Counted from the stretch's first letter, positions 1 to 8,854 are shown. The stretch: 12,378 bases of DNA from Opitutia bacterium (GCA_003503355.1 DOCS01000206.1:1-12378); one strand, 5' to 3'. Program-made: numbers and translations. The notes: generated from the sequence alone by a model not told the origin.

Positions 1-1
1 C

Positions 2-574
2 ATCGACGCTCGCACAATGGAAATCCACCACAGCAAGCACCACAATGCATACATCACCAATGTAAATGCAGCACTGGCAGGCACCGACCTTGAAGGCAAA
101 TCAGTCTGCGAGCTCGTTTCCGATCTTTCTGCGATCCCTGAAAACATCCGCGGTGCGGTGCGCAACAACGGTGGCGGTCACGCCAACCACAGCTTCTTCT
201 GGAAAACCATCAGCCCGAACGGCGGCGGCGCACCCAAAGGCGACCTCGCTTCTGCAATCGAAGCCGAACTCGGTGGCTTAGAGGCATTCAAGGAAGCGTT
301 CGCTAAGGCGGGCGCGACACGTTTCGGCAGCGGCTGGGCATGGCTCGTCGTCAAAGCCGATGGCAGCCTGGCAGTGACTTCCACTCCAAACCAAGACAGC
401 CCCTGCATGCAGGGTGTGGCTGACGTGGAAGGTAAGCCAGTAATCGCACTCGACGTCTGGGAGCACGCTTACTACCTCAAATATCAAAACATGCGCCCCA
501 GCTACATCGCCGCATTTTGGAATGTCGTCGATTGGGACGCTGCAGAAGCGAACTACCAAAACGCGAAGGCATAA
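2..574 (+). CDS. sodA: Superoxide dismutase, Mn/Fe family (probably Mn type), 5'-truncated by the window edge
   Basis: This enzyme converts superoxide to oxygen and hydrogen peroxide, normally as a cytoplasmic dimer. The reading frame is already open at base 2 (I-D-A-R-T before the first Met at 17). That matches the family stretch just before MEIHHSKHH, so the Met at 17 is internal and about 20 N-terminal residues lie outside the window. All four metal ligands are visible: the first His of MEIHH (codon 26-28), the His of HANHSFFW, and the Asp and His of DVWEHAYY. The [11 protein letters not shown] and NQDSP stretches look more like Mn enzymes than Fe enzymes, but metal choice cannot be settled from sequence, so the symbol is tentative. 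The gene is convergent with gltA. No strong terminator follows directly; the first notable hairpin is at 695-722. Confidence 0.95.
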   Translation: MDARTMEIHHSKHHNAYITNVNAALAGTDLEGKSVCELVSDLSAIPENIRGAVRNNGGGHANHSFFWKTISPNGGGAPKGDLASAIEAELGGLEAFKEAFAKAGATRFGSGWAWLVVKADGSLAVTSTPNQDSPCMQGVADVEGKPVIALDVWEHAYYLKYQNMRPSYIAAFWNVVDWDAAEANYQNAKA

Positions 575-694
575 GCCAGAGGCCGGGACAATCGTATTTA
601 TCGAGATCGGGCGAGGCATGAGGAATTAAACCTCCTCCCCACCCCCGAACCGCACTTACATATCTCCCCAATCCAGCTTCCCTGACTGCTTTTA

Positions 695-722
695 GCAGGC
701 TGACCACCTCGTGGCAGCCTGC
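695..722. repeat. Hairpin downstream of sod
   Basis: Arms GCAGGCTG (695-702) and CAGCCTGC (715-722) pair over 8 bp. Inside them CCAC (704-707) and GTGG (711-714) add 4 bp around a CTC loop, with one bulged A. There is no T-run on either side, so it is not a classical intrinsic terminator. It could still mark the end of the sod transcript or be a REP-like element. It also lies in coding-like minus-strand sequence, so it may be incidental. Confidence 0.4.
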
Positions 723-758
723 CTTAGGCACAAACACCCTAACTCGGCACAATGCCGA

Positions 759-1156
759 TTAGCGGATTAGGCCATTGGTGATGGTCGAGGCCTCGACCAT
801 CACCACATGTTCAACTTCACATTCGGGTGATCCAACCATCCCCTCCGCACAGCGGATCATCACACAGCCGCGCGCCTCGATTAATGAATCGAATACGGCT
901 TGGGCAACAAGGGCCAATGCACCGCCCTGCGGACCAACCCCTCACTTCGTGCCACGAGAACGCACCCCAACAGGGTCCCTCGACGTGGACCTAAGCTTGC
1001 GTCCAGCACAACGCCTTCCAGCAGGAACTGCTGCAGCCGCTCTTGATTGATCGCCTCACATTTACCTTCGGCATCGATCTCCACTGCTTCAATAAGGTGC
1101 TCATAACAGCGACAGCCTTGCGGTTGGCAGTCCACGAGCAAGTGACAATGACTCAC
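759..1156 (-). pseudogene. Decayed coding sequence in the sod-gltA gap (unrecognised)
   Basis: Two protein-like blocks lie in different minus-strand frames. Block 1 (1156 to about 992) begins at a GTG with V-S-H-C-H-L-L-V-D-C, is Cys-rich, and continues with an acidic helical stretch (AINQERLQQFLLEG). Block 2 (941 to 759) is a 60-codon open stretch with no start codon, containing VAQAVFDSLIEARGC and ending TITNGLIR then TAA. Both have natural-looking amino-acid composition. The roughly 50 bp between them, rich in G runs, breaks the frame. I do not recognise the family. The most likely reading is a gene broken by indels or by an inserted repeat. Alternatives are a short real gene from 1156 in the first frame, which stays open to 881, or chance open frames. 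Confidence 0.35.
776..805. repeat. Perfect 30-bp palindrome
   Basis: The half-site TGGTGATGGTCGAGG (776-790) is followed with no spacer by its exact reverse complement (791-805). The symmetry ends at both flanks (T at 775, C at 806). A 15-bp perfect dyad is not expected by chance in 12 kb. It lies in the gap between the convergent sod and gltA genes, inside decayed coding-like sequence. It could be a protein-binding site, a cruciform-forming element or the scar of a fold-back event. It is not seen elsewhere in the window. Confidence 0.75.
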
Positions 1157-1159
1157 ACT

Positions 1160-1197
1160 AAAAAAGCCCCATCGCGCAGATTCACACAATGGGGCTT
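1160..1197 (-). terminator. Intrinsic terminator of gltA
   Basis: A 9-bp perfect stem, AAGCCCCAT (1164-1172) pairing with ATGGGGCTT (1189-1197), surrounds a 16-nt loop. Read on the minus strand it is followed by a run of six T (complement of A 1160-1165, partly within the stem). It starts 14 bp past the gltA stop codon. The plus side lacks a T-run, so it serves minus-strand transcription only and closes the long leftward transcription unit. Confidence 0.9.
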
Positions 1198-1211
1198 AAT
1201 AAAAAATCGAT

Positions 1212-2501
1212 CTAGCGCTCGTCAACCTTTAGGTAATCACGGATCGCGGAGCCAGTATACACCTGACGCGGGCGGTGGATGCGGCTCTTAGAATTTTCCG
1301 CAATTTCCTTCCAATTGGCAATCCAGCCCGGCATGCGCCCGATCGCAAACATCACGGTAAACATCTCGACGGGAATCCCAATCGCCTTGAGCAGGATGCC
1401 ACTGTAGAAGTCGACGTTCGGGTAGAGCTTACGCTTAACGAAATACTCGTCTTCGAGGGCAGCGCGTTCAAGATGCTTGGCAATATCGAGCAGCGGATCA
1501 TTAATTCCCAGTCCTTCCAGCACACGCTCGGAACTCTTGCCGAGAATCTTCGCCCGCGGATCGTAATTCTTATACACGCGGTGACCAAAGCCCATCAGCT
1601 TCGCTTTACCTTCTTTCGCATCTTTAATAAAGCGCGAACCATCGTCACCCGCAGCATGAATCTCTTCGAGCATCTTAATCACGGCCATGTTGGCACCACC
1701 ATGCGAAGGGCCCCACAACGCGCACACACCGGCAGAAACCGATGCAAACAGATTCGCACCGCCGGAAGCGACCATGCGGACCGTCGAAGTCGAGCAATTC
1801 TGCTCATGATCTGCATGTAGGAGAAGGAAGAGATCCAGCGCATTTGATGCACCGGAAGTGTCTTGGTAGTCGTTATACGGCTCAGAGAACATCATGTGCA
1901 AGAAGTTCTCGGCATAACGGCGGCTGTGATCGGGGAAGACAAAGGGCAAGCCCTGCTTCATCCGGAAGGTCATCGCCGCAATGGTGCGCACCTTGGAAAT
2001 GAGCAGCGCAGCGGATTCGTCAAAATGAGCGAGATCTTGCTCCCGGTTGTTTGACGACATTTCAGGGTAGTAAGCACCCAGCGAATTGAGCATCGAAGAC
2101 AAGATTGCCATCGGATGTGCATTGCTCGGAAACCCTTCGAAATGGTGACGCATGCCAGTGTGAATCGAAGAATGGTTCCTCACCTCTGCACAAAAGGCTG
2201 CCAGCTTATCGGCAGTCGGCAGCTGGCCGTAGATGACGAGGTAGGCCGTTTCAAGAAAACTCGAATGCTCGGCCAGTTGCTCGATTGGATAGCCACGGTG
2301 GCGAAGAATCCCCTTTTCACCGTTAATAAAGCTAATCTCACTCAGGCACGAACCAGTGTTGCCGTAACCTTCATCGAAAGTAATGCAGCCGCTCTTCGCG
2401 CGTAGCGTCCTGGTATCGAGAGCTCGCTCTCCTTCGATTCCCTCGATAATAGGGAAGTCGAAATTTTCATTGCCGATTCGAATAGTGCCGCTGTTTTCCA
2501 T
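1212..2501 (-). CDS. gltA: Citrate synthase, type II (hexameric family)
   Basis: Condenses acetyl-CoA with oxaloacetate to citrate, the entry step of the TCA cycle, in the cytoplasm. The 429-residue length matches bacterial type II enzymes. The three catalytic residues align clearly: His267 in GPSHGGAN, His307 in [14 protein letters not shown] and Asp364 in NVDFYSG. The substrate-side stretch [14 protein letters not shown] (229-242) is also intact. The start is ATG, followed by the usual N-terminal small beta domain (GxxxxxFPIIEG). There is no Shine-Dalgarno motif; ACTACTCACCAA lies before the ATG. It starts 51 bp after hisH with no terminator between them, so it could be read through from the his genes. 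A TATACT-like -10 box in the gap allows its own promoter. The link with histidine genes is positional, not metabolic. Confidence 0.98.
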   Translation of the reverse strand: MENSGTIRIGNENFDFPIIEGIEGERALDTRTLRAKSGCITFDEGYGNTGSCLSEISFINGEKGILRHRGYPIEQLAEHSSFLETAYLVIYGQLPTADKLAAFCAEVRNHSSIHTGMRHHFEGFPSNAHPMAILSSMLNSLGAYYPEMSSNNREQDLAHFDESAALLISKVRTIAAMTFRMKQGLPFVFPDHSRRYAENFLHMMFSEPYNDYQDTSGASNALDLFLLLHADHEQNCSTSTVRMVASGGANLFASVSAGVCALWGPSHGGANMAVIKMLEEIHAAGDDGSRFIKDAKEGKAKLMGFGHRVYKNYDPRAKILGKSSERVLEGLGINDPLLDIAKHLERAALEDEYFVKRKLYPNVDFYSGILLKAIGIPVEMFTVMFAIGRMPGWIANWKEIAENSKSRIHRPRQVYTGSAIRDYLKVDER

Positions 2502-2525
2502 TTGGTGAGTAGTTCTTACTAAGTT

Positions 2526-2531
2526 AGTATA
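2526..2531 (-). promoter_or_regulatory. Possible -10 box upstream of gltA
   Basis: The minus strand reads TATACT here, 25 bp before the gltA start. No good -35 hexamer lies at 16-18 bp spacing; the best TTG-like match is about 21 bp upstream. Treat as a weak candidate for an internal promoter separating gltA from hisH. Confidence 0.25.
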
Positions 2532-2552
2532 AAGGTAAATTCAGAATAGGCG

Positions 2553-3191
2553 CTACAACGACTTCAAGAAATTGCTATAGAGCAGCAATCCTTTGGCCTG
2601 ACTTTTTTCTGGGTGAAACTGTGTTGCATAGCAATTGCCGGATCGAATACCGGAGACAAAACGACCGCCGTAGTCCGATTCAAACAGGGCGAGCCCCTTG
2701 TCTTCGGGATCAATGTAGTAGCTATGCACAAAATAAAATTGATCTTCGCCGCTCTGGAGCCCCGCTGTCAGCGGATCTTCGCGGTCAAATGTCACCGCGT
2801 TCCAGCCCATATGCGGCACCTTCAACGATGGGTCAATGCGGAAGCGGCGGACCTGCCCCTTGAAGACTCCCAGTCCTGCGCAATCGCCTTCTTCGGAGTA
2901 CTCAAACAGGGCCTGTAGGCCCAGGCAAATACCGAAAAACGGCTTATCGGCGGCGATCCATGCGCGAATCGCATCGTCAAATCCGGTTTCCTTCAGCAGC
3001 CGCATCGCATCAACAATCGCTCCCTGTCCCGGGAAAATCACAGCGTCCGCACCTTCCAATTGCTCGGGCTGCGTGACCAAATAAGCATTGGCACCAACAT
3101 GCTCCCACGCCCGCACCACACTGCGCAGGTTGCCCATGCCGTAGTCGATGACGGCTAGGCGCGGCTTATTATTATTGGAATCTACACTCAT
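2553..3191 (-). CDS. hisH: Imidazole glycerol phosphate synthase, glutaminase subunit HisH
   Basis: Class I glutamine amidotransferase subunit. It releases ammonia from glutamine for HisF, which makes imidazole glycerol phosphate and AICAR in histidine synthesis. The 212-residue protein carries the full catalytic triad: Cys89 in FFGICLGLQ, His193 and Glu195 in TQFHPEKSQ. The N-terminal [12 protein letters not shown] and the oxyanion stretch FPGQGA are typical. I chose the ATG at 3191. The open frame extends to a TTG at 3239, but that extension ([14 protein letters not shown]) is not family-like and overlaps a palindromic stretch. hisF is not in the window. The gene lies 274 bp downstream of hisB, an unusual gap filled with repeats. 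gltA follows. No Shine-Dalgarno motif is seen. Confidence 0.96.
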   Translation of the reverse strand: MSVDSNNNKPRLAVIDYGMGNLRSVVRAWEHVGANAYLVTQPEQLEGADAVIFPGQGAIVDAMRLLKETGFDDAIRAWIAADKPFFGICLGLQALFEYSEEGDCAGLGVFKGQVRRFRIDPSLKVPHMGWNAVTFDREDPLTAGLQSGEDQFYFVHSYYIDPEDKGLALFESDYGGRFVSGIRSGNCYATQFHPEKSQAKGLLLYSNFLKSL

Positions 3192-3223
3192 AAGGAACGT
3201 ATGACCATGATCATGCTGGCACA

Positions 3224-3237
3224 GGATGCAAGCATCC
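3224..3237. repeat. Small dyad upstream of hisH
   Basis: GGATGC, two A, then GCATCC form a near-perfect 6-bp dyad 33 bp before the hisH start. It could be a regulatory site or incidental. It lies in otherwise unassigned DNA (3192-3302) where I see no gene. Confidence 0.25.
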
Positions 3238-3302
3238 AAGGTTTACGAGTTGGAAAATCTACTCGTCCTGTTGATGAGCGATTTAGATGCCAACCGCCAA
3301 AG

Positions 3303-3418
3303 CCCCCATTGGAGGGCAATGCGCCGCCATTGCCAAAGAATCACGCAAACATCCGCCAACGCCCCATTGGAGGGCAATGCGCCGCCATTGCCAAAGAATC
3401 ACGCAAACATCCGCCGAC
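3303..3418. repeat. 58-bp tandem repeat, two copies, between hisB and hisH
   Basis: Copy 1 (3303-3360) and copy 2 (3361-3418) agree at 56 of 58 positions, differing only at 3303/3361 and 3358/3416. Each copy has a perfect hairpin, GGCAATG-6 nt-CATTGCC (3315-3334 and 3373-3392). The loop and stem resemble the CAATGCGCCGTCATTG cores at 9340-9355 and 9595-9610, so this is one member of a dispersed family. It separates hisB and hisH, which would otherwise be contiguous. Confidence 0.85.
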
Positions 3419-3420
3419 GC

Positions 3421-3446
3421 GGAAACGACGGAGCGTTTCCCTCCAC
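3421..3446. repeat. Hairpin repeat core (GGAAACG...CGTTTCC) after hisB
   Basis: GGAAACG (3421-3427), a 6-nt loop and CGTTTCC (3434-3440) form a perfect 7-bp stem, followed by CTCCAC. Nearly the same block occurs at 9387-9411 and 9642-9666. It lies about 25 bp past the hisB stop and might act on mRNA stability or partial termination, but it has no T-run. Together with the 58-bp repeats it makes up the hisB-hisH gap. Confidence 0.75.
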
Positions 3447-3465
3447 GCAGACAACGCCCGCAGAA

Positions 3466-4068
3466 CTATTTCGACAGCGTTCCCTTGGTCGACGGCAAGG
3501 CGCCCTCGAGGCGAGGATCGATCGTAGTCGCCATATCCAGCGCACGTGCAAAGCCCTTGAAAATCGCTTCCGCGATGTGGTGTGGCTCTTCGCCGTATTC
3601 AAGCTGAATGTGCAAATTGCAAGCGGCGTCGTTGGCGAACGCCTGAAAGAACTCCTTCACCAAAACGATACTGAAATCGCGTACCATCGGAAACCGGTAG
3701 TCGACGTTGTAGACAAACGCCTGTCGGTTGGAAAGATCCAGCGCCACGCGCGCCAGCGACTCGTCCATCGGCAACAGGAAAAAGCCATAACGACGAATGC
3801 CGCGCTTCTCACCGAGCGCCTGCTTGAGCGCCTGCCCCAACACGATGCCAGTGTCCTCCACCATGTGGTGGTAATCGACATCGATATCGCCAGTTGCTTG
3901 GACCTTCAGGTCAAACAGACCGTGCTTGGCAAACAGAGTCAGCATGTGGTCGAAAAACGGAATACCGGTGTCGATCTCCGACACTCCGGTGCCGTCGACA
4001 TTCAGCTCCATTTGGATCTGCGTCTCTTTCGTGTTGCGGGTAATTTTTGCTATGCGTGATTCAGCCAT
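3466..4068 (-). CDS. hisB: Imidazoleglycerol-phosphate dehydratase (monofunctional HisB)
   Basis: Dehydrates imidazole glycerol phosphate to imidazole acetol phosphate, the step after HisH/HisF. At 200 residues it is the monofunctional form, without the histidinol-phosphatase domain of enterobacterial HisB. The two Mn-binding repeats are intact: [11 protein letters not shown] (33-43) with DYHHMVED (65-72), and the second half with [17 protein letters not shown] (161-177). The conserved C-terminal PSTKG (192-196) is present. The ATG start lies 19 bp inside the end of hisC, so the two are translationally coupled. A separate histidinol phosphatase must be encoded elsewhere. Confidence 0.97.
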   Translation of the reverse strand: MAESRIAKITRNTKETQIQMELNVDGTGVSEIDTGIPFFDHMLTLFAKHGLFDLKVQATGDIDVDYHHMVEDTGIVLGQALKQALGEKRGIRRYGFFLLPMDESLARVALDLSNRQAFVYNVDYRFPMVRDFSIVLVKEFFQAFANDAACNLHIQLEYGEEPHHIAEAIFKGFARALDMATTIDPRLEGALPSTKGTLSK

Positions 4069-5141
4069 GATGTGACAGCGGTTAAAAAAGCCTCCATTTC
4101 AGCGTCAGTTCCTACGCTGACACGGATAAAAGAGCAAGTTAAAGGATGGTTTGGGAAATAGCGCACCAACACACGCGCCTGCTTCAAATGCTCAAACAGT
4201 GCAGCGGCGACGATCGCGCCCGACTCACCTGCGGCATTGGTCGGTTCAGTAAACAGTAAATTCGCAGCCGAAGGATAGGTAAACCAGCCGAGCGCATCGA
4301 GTTGGCCGAGGGTCGACTCACGCGTGGCGATCACTTTTTGGCGCTGCGCTTCGAAATAGGCGACATCTTCAAACGCGGCCTGCGCGGCAACCTGTGCGAT
4401 CCGGTCCACATTGTAAGCATCACGCACACGATCGAGCATTGCGATAATACCTTCGCTCGCCACCCCGAAACCGACTCGCATGCCAGCCAGCCCGTAAGAC
4501 TTCGAGAACGTGCGCACCACCACCAGATTTTCGTAGTCCTGCAGCAATGCAACCGCACTCTCGCCGCCGAAATCAACATACGCTTCGTCCACCACCAGAA
4601 TACCATCGATCCGCTGCAGCACCGCTTCAATCGCTGACAATGGGAACGCCACGCCGGTAGGCGCATTCGGCGAGGTCAAGAAAAACACTGGCGCCTTAGC
4701 AGCAACCATCGCATCGACATCCAGCTCCATCGAGCGCGTGAACGGCACATCAATCATCCCCTTGCCCGACATCCCGGCAACCACCGGATAGAGCGAATAG
4801 CTTGGCACCGTATGACCGGCTCCCTCCTTGGACACATAGCAACGTGTAATCAGATCTAGGATATTATCCGATCCATTACCAATAATGACGTTCTTTGCAG
4901 TCAGGCCAAAACGGCGACCGATCACCCCGCGCAACTCCAAACTGATCGGCTCCGGATAGCGACGCAGTTGCGACACCTCGGCTGCCACCGCTTCACCGAC
5001 CTTCGGCGACGGCGGGTACGGGTTCTCATTCGTATTGAGTTTCACCCAACCTTCGCCCTGCGGTTGCTCACCGGGCACGTAGGCATGCAACTCTTGAACG
5101 TGCGGCAAGGCACGGGCGGTGGCATCAAACAGTTTCTTCAT
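4050..5141 (-). CDS. hisC: Histidinol-phosphate aminotransferase
   Basis: PLP enzyme of aminotransferase fold type I. It transfers an amino group from glutamate to imidazole acetol phosphate, giving histidinol phosphate. The 363 residues are the normal length. Lys214 in [15 protein letters not shown] is the PLP Schiff-base lysine. Asp185 and Tyr188 (VVDEAYVDF), Asn159 (SPNAPTG), the phosphate-binding GNGSDN (88-93) and Arg222 are all in place. [12 protein letters not shown] near the N-terminus is the family's substrate loop. It starts 9 bp after hisD and overlaps hisB by 19 bp, so hisDCB is a tight block. No Shine-Dalgarno motif precedes the ATG. Confidence 0.97.
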   Translation of the reverse strand: MKKLFDATARALPHVQELHAYVPGEQPQGEGWVKLNTNENPYPPSPKVGEAVAAEVSQLRRYPEPISLELRGVIGRRFGLTAKNVIIGNGSDNILDLITRCYVSKEGAGHTVPSYSLYPVVAGMSGKGMIDVPFTRSMELDVDAMVAAKAPVFFLTSPNAPTGVAFPLSAIEAVLQRIDGILVVDEAYVDFGGESAVALLQDYENLVVVRTFSKSYGLAGMRVGFGVASEGIIAMLDRVRDAYNVDRIAQVAAQAAFEDVAYFEAQRQKVIATRESTLGQLDALGWFTYPSAANLLFTEPTNAAGESGAIVAAALFEHLKQARVLVRYFPNHPLTCSFIRVSVGTDAEMEAFLTAVTSWLNHA

Positions 5142-5150
5142 GGCGTCGAT

Positions 5151-6446
5151 CTATAAACGAATCGTCAGCGAGCGACCGTGGCCGTCGAGTTGCTCCAAGC
5201 GGGCGAAGGTCTCGACCACTGGCGCAGCATTGGCCAGGCTCTGGGCATCGTAGCGCAGGATGCTTGAGCGGCGAATAAAGTCAGTCGCTTGCAAACCACT
5301 AAAAAAGCGCCCAGCGCGACCGGTTGGCAGCGTGTGGCTCGGGCCTGCGGTGAAGTCGCCCACCACTGTCGGCGTCATATAGCCCTGCAAAATCGCCCCG
5401 GCGGTGGTCAGCTGTTCAGTCAGCGCATCGATCGACTGATCCGCGACCTGCAGTTCCAGGTGCTCGGGCGCGATGTAGTTGGACACTTGTGCGGCTTGAT
5501 CGAGCGTCTCACACGTCACAGCAAGAAAACGGTTGCGCAACACCTTCTCACACTTCGCGGCATGCGTGCGTTCCGGCAACTGCTCGGCGAGCGACTGTTC
5601 GATTTCACCAAGCAACGCCTGGCTAGTGATCGCCAAATAAAGAATTTCCTTGCCGCTGCCGTGCTCCGCTTGAGCAATCAAGTCGGCGGCGACGTGTTGA
5701 GGATTGGCGCCCGCATCAGCGATGATCATCACTTCACTCGGGCCCGGCAGCAGATCGATACCGACCGTGCCGAGCACCTGCCGCTTGGCTTCCATGACGA
5801 AAGCATTGCCCGGGCCGAAAATCTTATCCACCGCAGGCACCGTCGCAGTGCCATAAGCCATCGCCCCGACCGCTTGTACTCCGCCCACTTTGTAGACTTC
5901 CTCGACCCCCACCATCGACAGCGCAGCGAGCATGCCCGGTGCGATCGAACCATCCGCGGCAGGCGGCGTGCAGACACACACCTCCGGGCACTTAGCAAGC
6001 TTAGCCAACACCGCCGTCATGATCACAGTCGACACCAGCGGCACATTGCCACCAGGCACATAAAGACCGACACGCTGGATCGGATAAAAGCGCTCGCCGA
6101 CGATGCCGCCTTGCGCATTCGCCGACTGCCAGTCTTCCGGCAGGGTCTTTTGGTGAAAATCTTTGACCAGCGCAATCGCCTCGCGAATGGCCTCGCGATC
6201 CGCAGTGGAAAGACTCGCCTCCGCCGCCTGAAGATCGGCGGGATCGACGCGCATCGCCTCAGCGCTCAATGTCGCACCGTCAAACTTCTGCGTGTAATCG
6301 AGCACCGCCTGATCGCCGCGCACTTTCACATCGGCCAACACATCAGTGACGACCCTGGAAACATCGCCCGACACAGTCGCGTTCTCGCAGAACTGGCGCA
6401 GAGCATTAGAAAATTGTGACGAATCTGAGAATTCGATGGTTTGCAT
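5151..6446 (-). CDS. hisD: Histidinol dehydrogenase
   Basis: Zn- and NAD-dependent enzyme that oxidises histidinol to histidine in two steps, the last reactions of the pathway. Length 431 is standard. Zinc ligands can be placed by alignment: Gln259 and His262 (AQAEHGSG), Asp364 (VGDFTAGPSHTLPT) and His423 (LDGHGRSL). The catalytic pair Glu328-His329 is in IAPEHLEL. KIFGPGNAFV (208-217) and DLLPGPSEV (231-239) are family signatures. It is the first his gene of the block. It follows the LolA-like gene by 48 bp with no terminator, so it is probably read from the guaA side. The upstream sequence TTCTCCTTAGTTTATC has no Shine-Dalgarno motif. Confidence 0.97.
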   Translation of the reverse strand: MQTIEFSDSSQFSNALRQFCENATVSGDVSRVVTDVLADVKVRGDQAVLDYTQKFDGATLSAEAMRVDPADLQAAEASLSTADREAIREAIALVKDFHQKTLPEDWQSANAQGGIVGERFYPIQRVGLYVPGGNVPLVSTVIMTAVLAKLAKCPEVCVCTPPAADGSIAPGMLAALSMVGVEEVYKVGGVQAVGAMAYGTATVPAVDKIFGPGNAFVMEAKRQVLGTVGIDLLPGPSEVMIIADAGANPQHVAADLIAQAEHGSGKEILYLAITSQALLGEIEQSLAEQLPERTHAAKCEKVLRNRFLAVTCETLDQAAQVSNYIAPEHLELQVADQSIDALTEQLTTAGAILQGYMTPTVVGDFTAGPSHTLPTGRAGRFFSGLQATDFIRRSSILRYDAQSLANAAPVVETFARLEQLDGHGRSLTIRL

Positions 6447-6494
6447 GATAAACTAAGGAGAACAGTTTGCGCCGGCGTCTGCAAGACAGTGCGC

Positions 6495-7229
6495 TTACTT
6501 TATTGGTTGACCGGTTGGAATGGTAAAAATCCCGGATTGTAGCGGTTTGTTCACTTCGACACTGGTGAGCACGATGGTGTGCAGCATTTCAGAGTCCTGA
6601 TAATATTCGACCTTTTGCGGAAATTTGATCCCGCCGACGACCTGCTCGCCGATTTCAACACTTTCGACTCCCACATCCGTTATGGTCGAGACGAGCGTAT
6701 CGTCGTTCACTGCAAAATAGCGCGTGGTCGAGATCCCGTCAGGATACGAATAAACGAGCGCGTGGCAGCGCACACCACGGCGTTTTTCAATCCCCCCGTA
6801 AGTAATCCGCTCACCACTTTTGAAATCCGCCCCGTAGAAGCTGAAAAACTGGCGAGTGCTAAACGCAACGCGCTGCAGCTCTTTCTCGGCCATGGTGCGC
6901 ATCTGCGAACGGCGCGCGTCATCATTCAGATTCGTGCGGACAATGCAGCCTGCCTCACCATCAAGAATGGTGGTCTCGACCAAGTCATCCATCCGCACCT
7001 CCAAGCGCTGCGAACACGGCTTACGGGCAATAATCAGAAGCGTAGCACGCGGCAGCTTCGAGCCCCACGGCTCAATGCCACCACTCATTTGCAAGGTCAC
7101 CAAACCACTCAACGCGGATTCCGTGCCGACGGTGGCGCGGGCGCGGTGCACGATATCGCGAACGGATGGCGTCGCCGCAAACAGCGGTGCCGCCACGGCA
7201 AACAAACAAATAGAGAGGATCAACTTCAT
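6495..7229 (-). CDS. Exported LolA-like (lipoprotein carrier fold) protein
   Basis: Function not established. The 244-residue protein begins with a Sec signal peptide (MKLILSICLFAVAAPLFA, likely cut after residue 18), so it acts outside the cytoplasm. The mature part has the pattern of LolA/LolB-type half-barrel proteins: an N-terminal helix with VHRARATVGTESALSGLVTLQMSG (27-50), then alternating strands such as RATLLIIARKP, ERITYGGIEKRRGVRCHALVYSYPDG and IKFPQKVEYYQDSEMLHTIVLTSVEVN, ending FTIP. The frame is open up to 7316, but that would overlap the end of guaA. The ATG at 7229 fits the signal peptide, so I use it. It lies 77 bp after guaA and 48 bp before hisD. The neighbours do not explain a role. 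The LolA-like call comes from the sequence pattern only. Confidence 0.7.
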   Translation of the reverse strand: MKLILSICLFAVAAPLFAATPSVRDIVHRARATVGTESALSGLVTLQMSGGIEPWGSKLPRATLLIIARKPCSQRLEVRMDDLVETTILDGEAGCIVRTNLNDDARRSQMRTMAEKELQRVAFSTRQFFSFYGADFKSGERITYGGIEKRRGVRCHALVYSYPDGISTTRYFAVNDDTLVSTITDVGVESVEIGEQVVGGIKFPQKVEYYQDSEMLHTIVLTSVEVNKPLQSGIFTIPTGQPIK

Positions 7230-7306
7230 AACAGTAAGAAATACAGACCGAACACATACAGAAATGTTCAGAGCAAGTACGACCGCATCACGCAATACCC
7301 ATGAGA

Positions 7307-8854
7307 CTACTCCCACTCAATAGTGCTCGGTGGCTTCGAGCTGATGTCCAGAACCACTCGATTACAGCCAGTCACTTCATTGATGATACGGCTGGAGACC
7401 TTACGCAGCACATCATACGGCACGCGCGCCCAATCCGCAGTCATCGCATCGAGACTCTCGACAATGCGCAGTGCAACTACGTTTTCGTACGTGCGCTCGT
7501 CGCCCATGACGCCAACCGTTTTGACCGGAAGGAACACGCAGAATGACTGCCAGACTTTGTAATACAGATCTGCGGCCATCATCTCCTCTTGAAGAATCGC
7601 ATCAGCCTTGCGCAGCACGACCAGGTCTTCCTCCTTGATCGGACCCATCACGCGCACGCCCAGACCAGGGCCGGGGAAAGGCTGACGCCACACGACCTCC
7701 TTCGGCAGACCGAGCTGTGTGCCCAACTCACGCACTTCGTCCTTGAACAGTTCGCGCAGCGGCTCAAGCAGCTTGAGATTCATCTTCTCCGGCAAACCAC
7801 CGACATTGTGATGGCTCTTGATCAACGCTGCCGGATTGCCATCAATCGCAACGGATTCGATCACATCGGGATACAGCGTGCCCTGCGCGAGGAAAGTGTA
7901 GTTGCCATGCTCCTTCAGGCCAGTGACCGCCTCGTCGAACACTTCGACGAAGGAATTACCGATGATCTTACGCTTGGTTTCAGGATCCGAAACACCAGCA
8001 AGACGATCCAAGAAGAACTTCGCTTTGGACGCCACACGCACATCGAGGTCGAAGTGATCGCCATAGAGCTTTTCAACCTGCTCGCGTTCGTGCAAGCGCA
8101 GGAGCCCGTTGTCGACAAACACGCAAGTCAGCTGCTTGCCGATCGCCCGGTGAATCAGCGCAGCCGCGACCGAAGAATCCACACCGCCGGAGAGGCCAAG
8201 GATGACACGATCGTCACCAACCGTTTCGCGGATATTTTGCACGGTCTCCTCGATGTAATTGGCCATCGACCAGTCCGACTGGCAGTGACAAATCTTGAAA
8301 AGGAAATTGGCAATCACCTCGGTGCCCATTTCGGAGTGCGCCACCTCGGGGTGGAACTGCATGCCGTAAAAATTGCGCTTCGCATCCTGAATCGTCGCGT
8401 AAGGCGAATTTTCGGTGGACGCGATCGCCTCGAAGCCTTCCGGCAGCTGCTCTAAGCGGTCACCATGCGAATTCCACACGCGCAGCGTATCAGGCAGGCC
8501 CTCGAACAGCTTGCCCTTGGCCGCGATGTTGAGCATGCCGTGGCCGAACTCGCGCTCATCACTCTTCGCCACCCGACCGCCGAGCATGTGTGCCATCAGC
8601 TGCTCGCCGTAGCAAATACCGAGCACCGGCAGGCCCATATCGAAGACTTTCGCATCGGGGCGTGGGGAGCCATCGATCAGCACCGAAGACGGCCCACCGG
8701 AAAGAATGACGCCCTTGACCCCCGCGTCCTTAAGCACGCTGGCCTGCGTATTATAAGGATAGATACGGGAAAGGACATTGGCCTCACGAATACGGCGGGC
8801 GATAACCTGCGTGTACTGGGAACCGAAATCGAGGACTGCAATATGCTCTGGCAT
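7307..8854 (-). CDS. guaA: GMP synthase (glutamine-hydrolysing)
   Basis: Converts XMP to GMP using ATP and ammonia drawn from glutamine. The 515-residue protein has the full three-part layout. The N-terminal class I glutaminase (about 1-190) has Cys81, His168 and Glu170 (QFHPE). The ATP-pyrophosphatase domain has the P-loop LSGGVDSS (221-228). The C-terminal dimerisation domain contains [13 protein letters not shown] and ends KPPSTIEWE. One detail differs from the commonest form: the nucleophile loop reads ICYGEQLM, with Glu84 where Met is frequent. The flanking catalytic residues are unchanged, so activity is expected. It follows the small zinc-ribbon gene by 48 bp and is probably co-transcribed with it. 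No Shine-Dalgarno motif precedes the ATG (TTTTTACTCTCAGTC). Confidence 0.98.
   Translation of the reverse strand: MPEHIAVLDFGSQYTQVIARRIREANVLSRIYPYNTQASVLKDAGVKGVILSGGPSSVLIDGSPRPDAKVFDMGLPVLGICYGEQLMAHMLGGRVAKSDEREFGHGMLNIAAKGKLFEGLPDTLRVWNSHGDRLEQLPEGFEAIASTENSPYATIQDAKRNFYGMQFHPEVAHSEMGTEVIANFLFKICHCQSDWSMANYIEETVQNIRETVGDDRVILGLSGGVDSSVAAALIHRAIGKQLTCVFVDNGLLRLHEREQVEKLYGDHFDLDVRVASKAKFFLDRLAGVSDPETKRKIIGNSFVEVFDEAVTGLKEHGNYTFLAQGTLYPDVIESVAIDGNPAALIKSHHNVGGLPEKMNLKLLEPLRELFKDEVRELGTQLGLPKEVVWRQPFPGPGLGVRVMGPIKEEDLVVLRKADAILQEEMMAADLYYKVWQSFCVFLPVKTVGVMGDERTYENVVALRIVESLDAMTADWARVPYDVLRKVSSRIINEVTGCNRVVLDISSKPPSTIEWE

Noticed and set aside
17..574. ATG at 17 as the true start of the sod gene
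   Set aside because: The frame is open upstream and codes for the residues expected before MEIHHSKHH; about 20 N-terminal residues lie outside the window.
695..722. Terminator of sod
   Set aside because: Good hairpin but no T-run and more than 120 bp past the stop codon; kept only as a hairpin.
660..752. Minus-strand stretch RVFVPKAGCHEVVSLLKAVREAGLGRY as a NIF3/YqfO-type remnant
   Set aside because: Only VFVP and AGxGRxY fit loosely; the expected following motifs are absent, so the resemblance is too weak to call.
3192..3239. TTG start at 3239 for hisH
   Set aside because: The added 16 residues do not look like HisH and cover a palindromic DNA stretch; the ATG at 3191 precedes the conserved VIDYGMGN core at normal distance.
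3303..3418. CRISPR array
   Set aside because: Two adjacent 58-bp copies with no unique spacers between them, and no cas genes nearby.
3226..4059. Plus-strand 277-codon open frame
   Set aside because: It runs antisense through hisB and the repeats; composition is that of a shadow frame, while hisB has all its motifs.
5289..6419. Plus-strand 376-codon open frame
   Set aside because: Antisense to hisD, rich in Arg and His as typical for a shadow of a GC-rich gene; no family resemblance.
7230..7316. N-terminal extension of the LolA-like protein
   Set aside because: It would overlap the end of guaA and put an extra segment before a normal signal peptide; the ATG at 7229 explains the data better.
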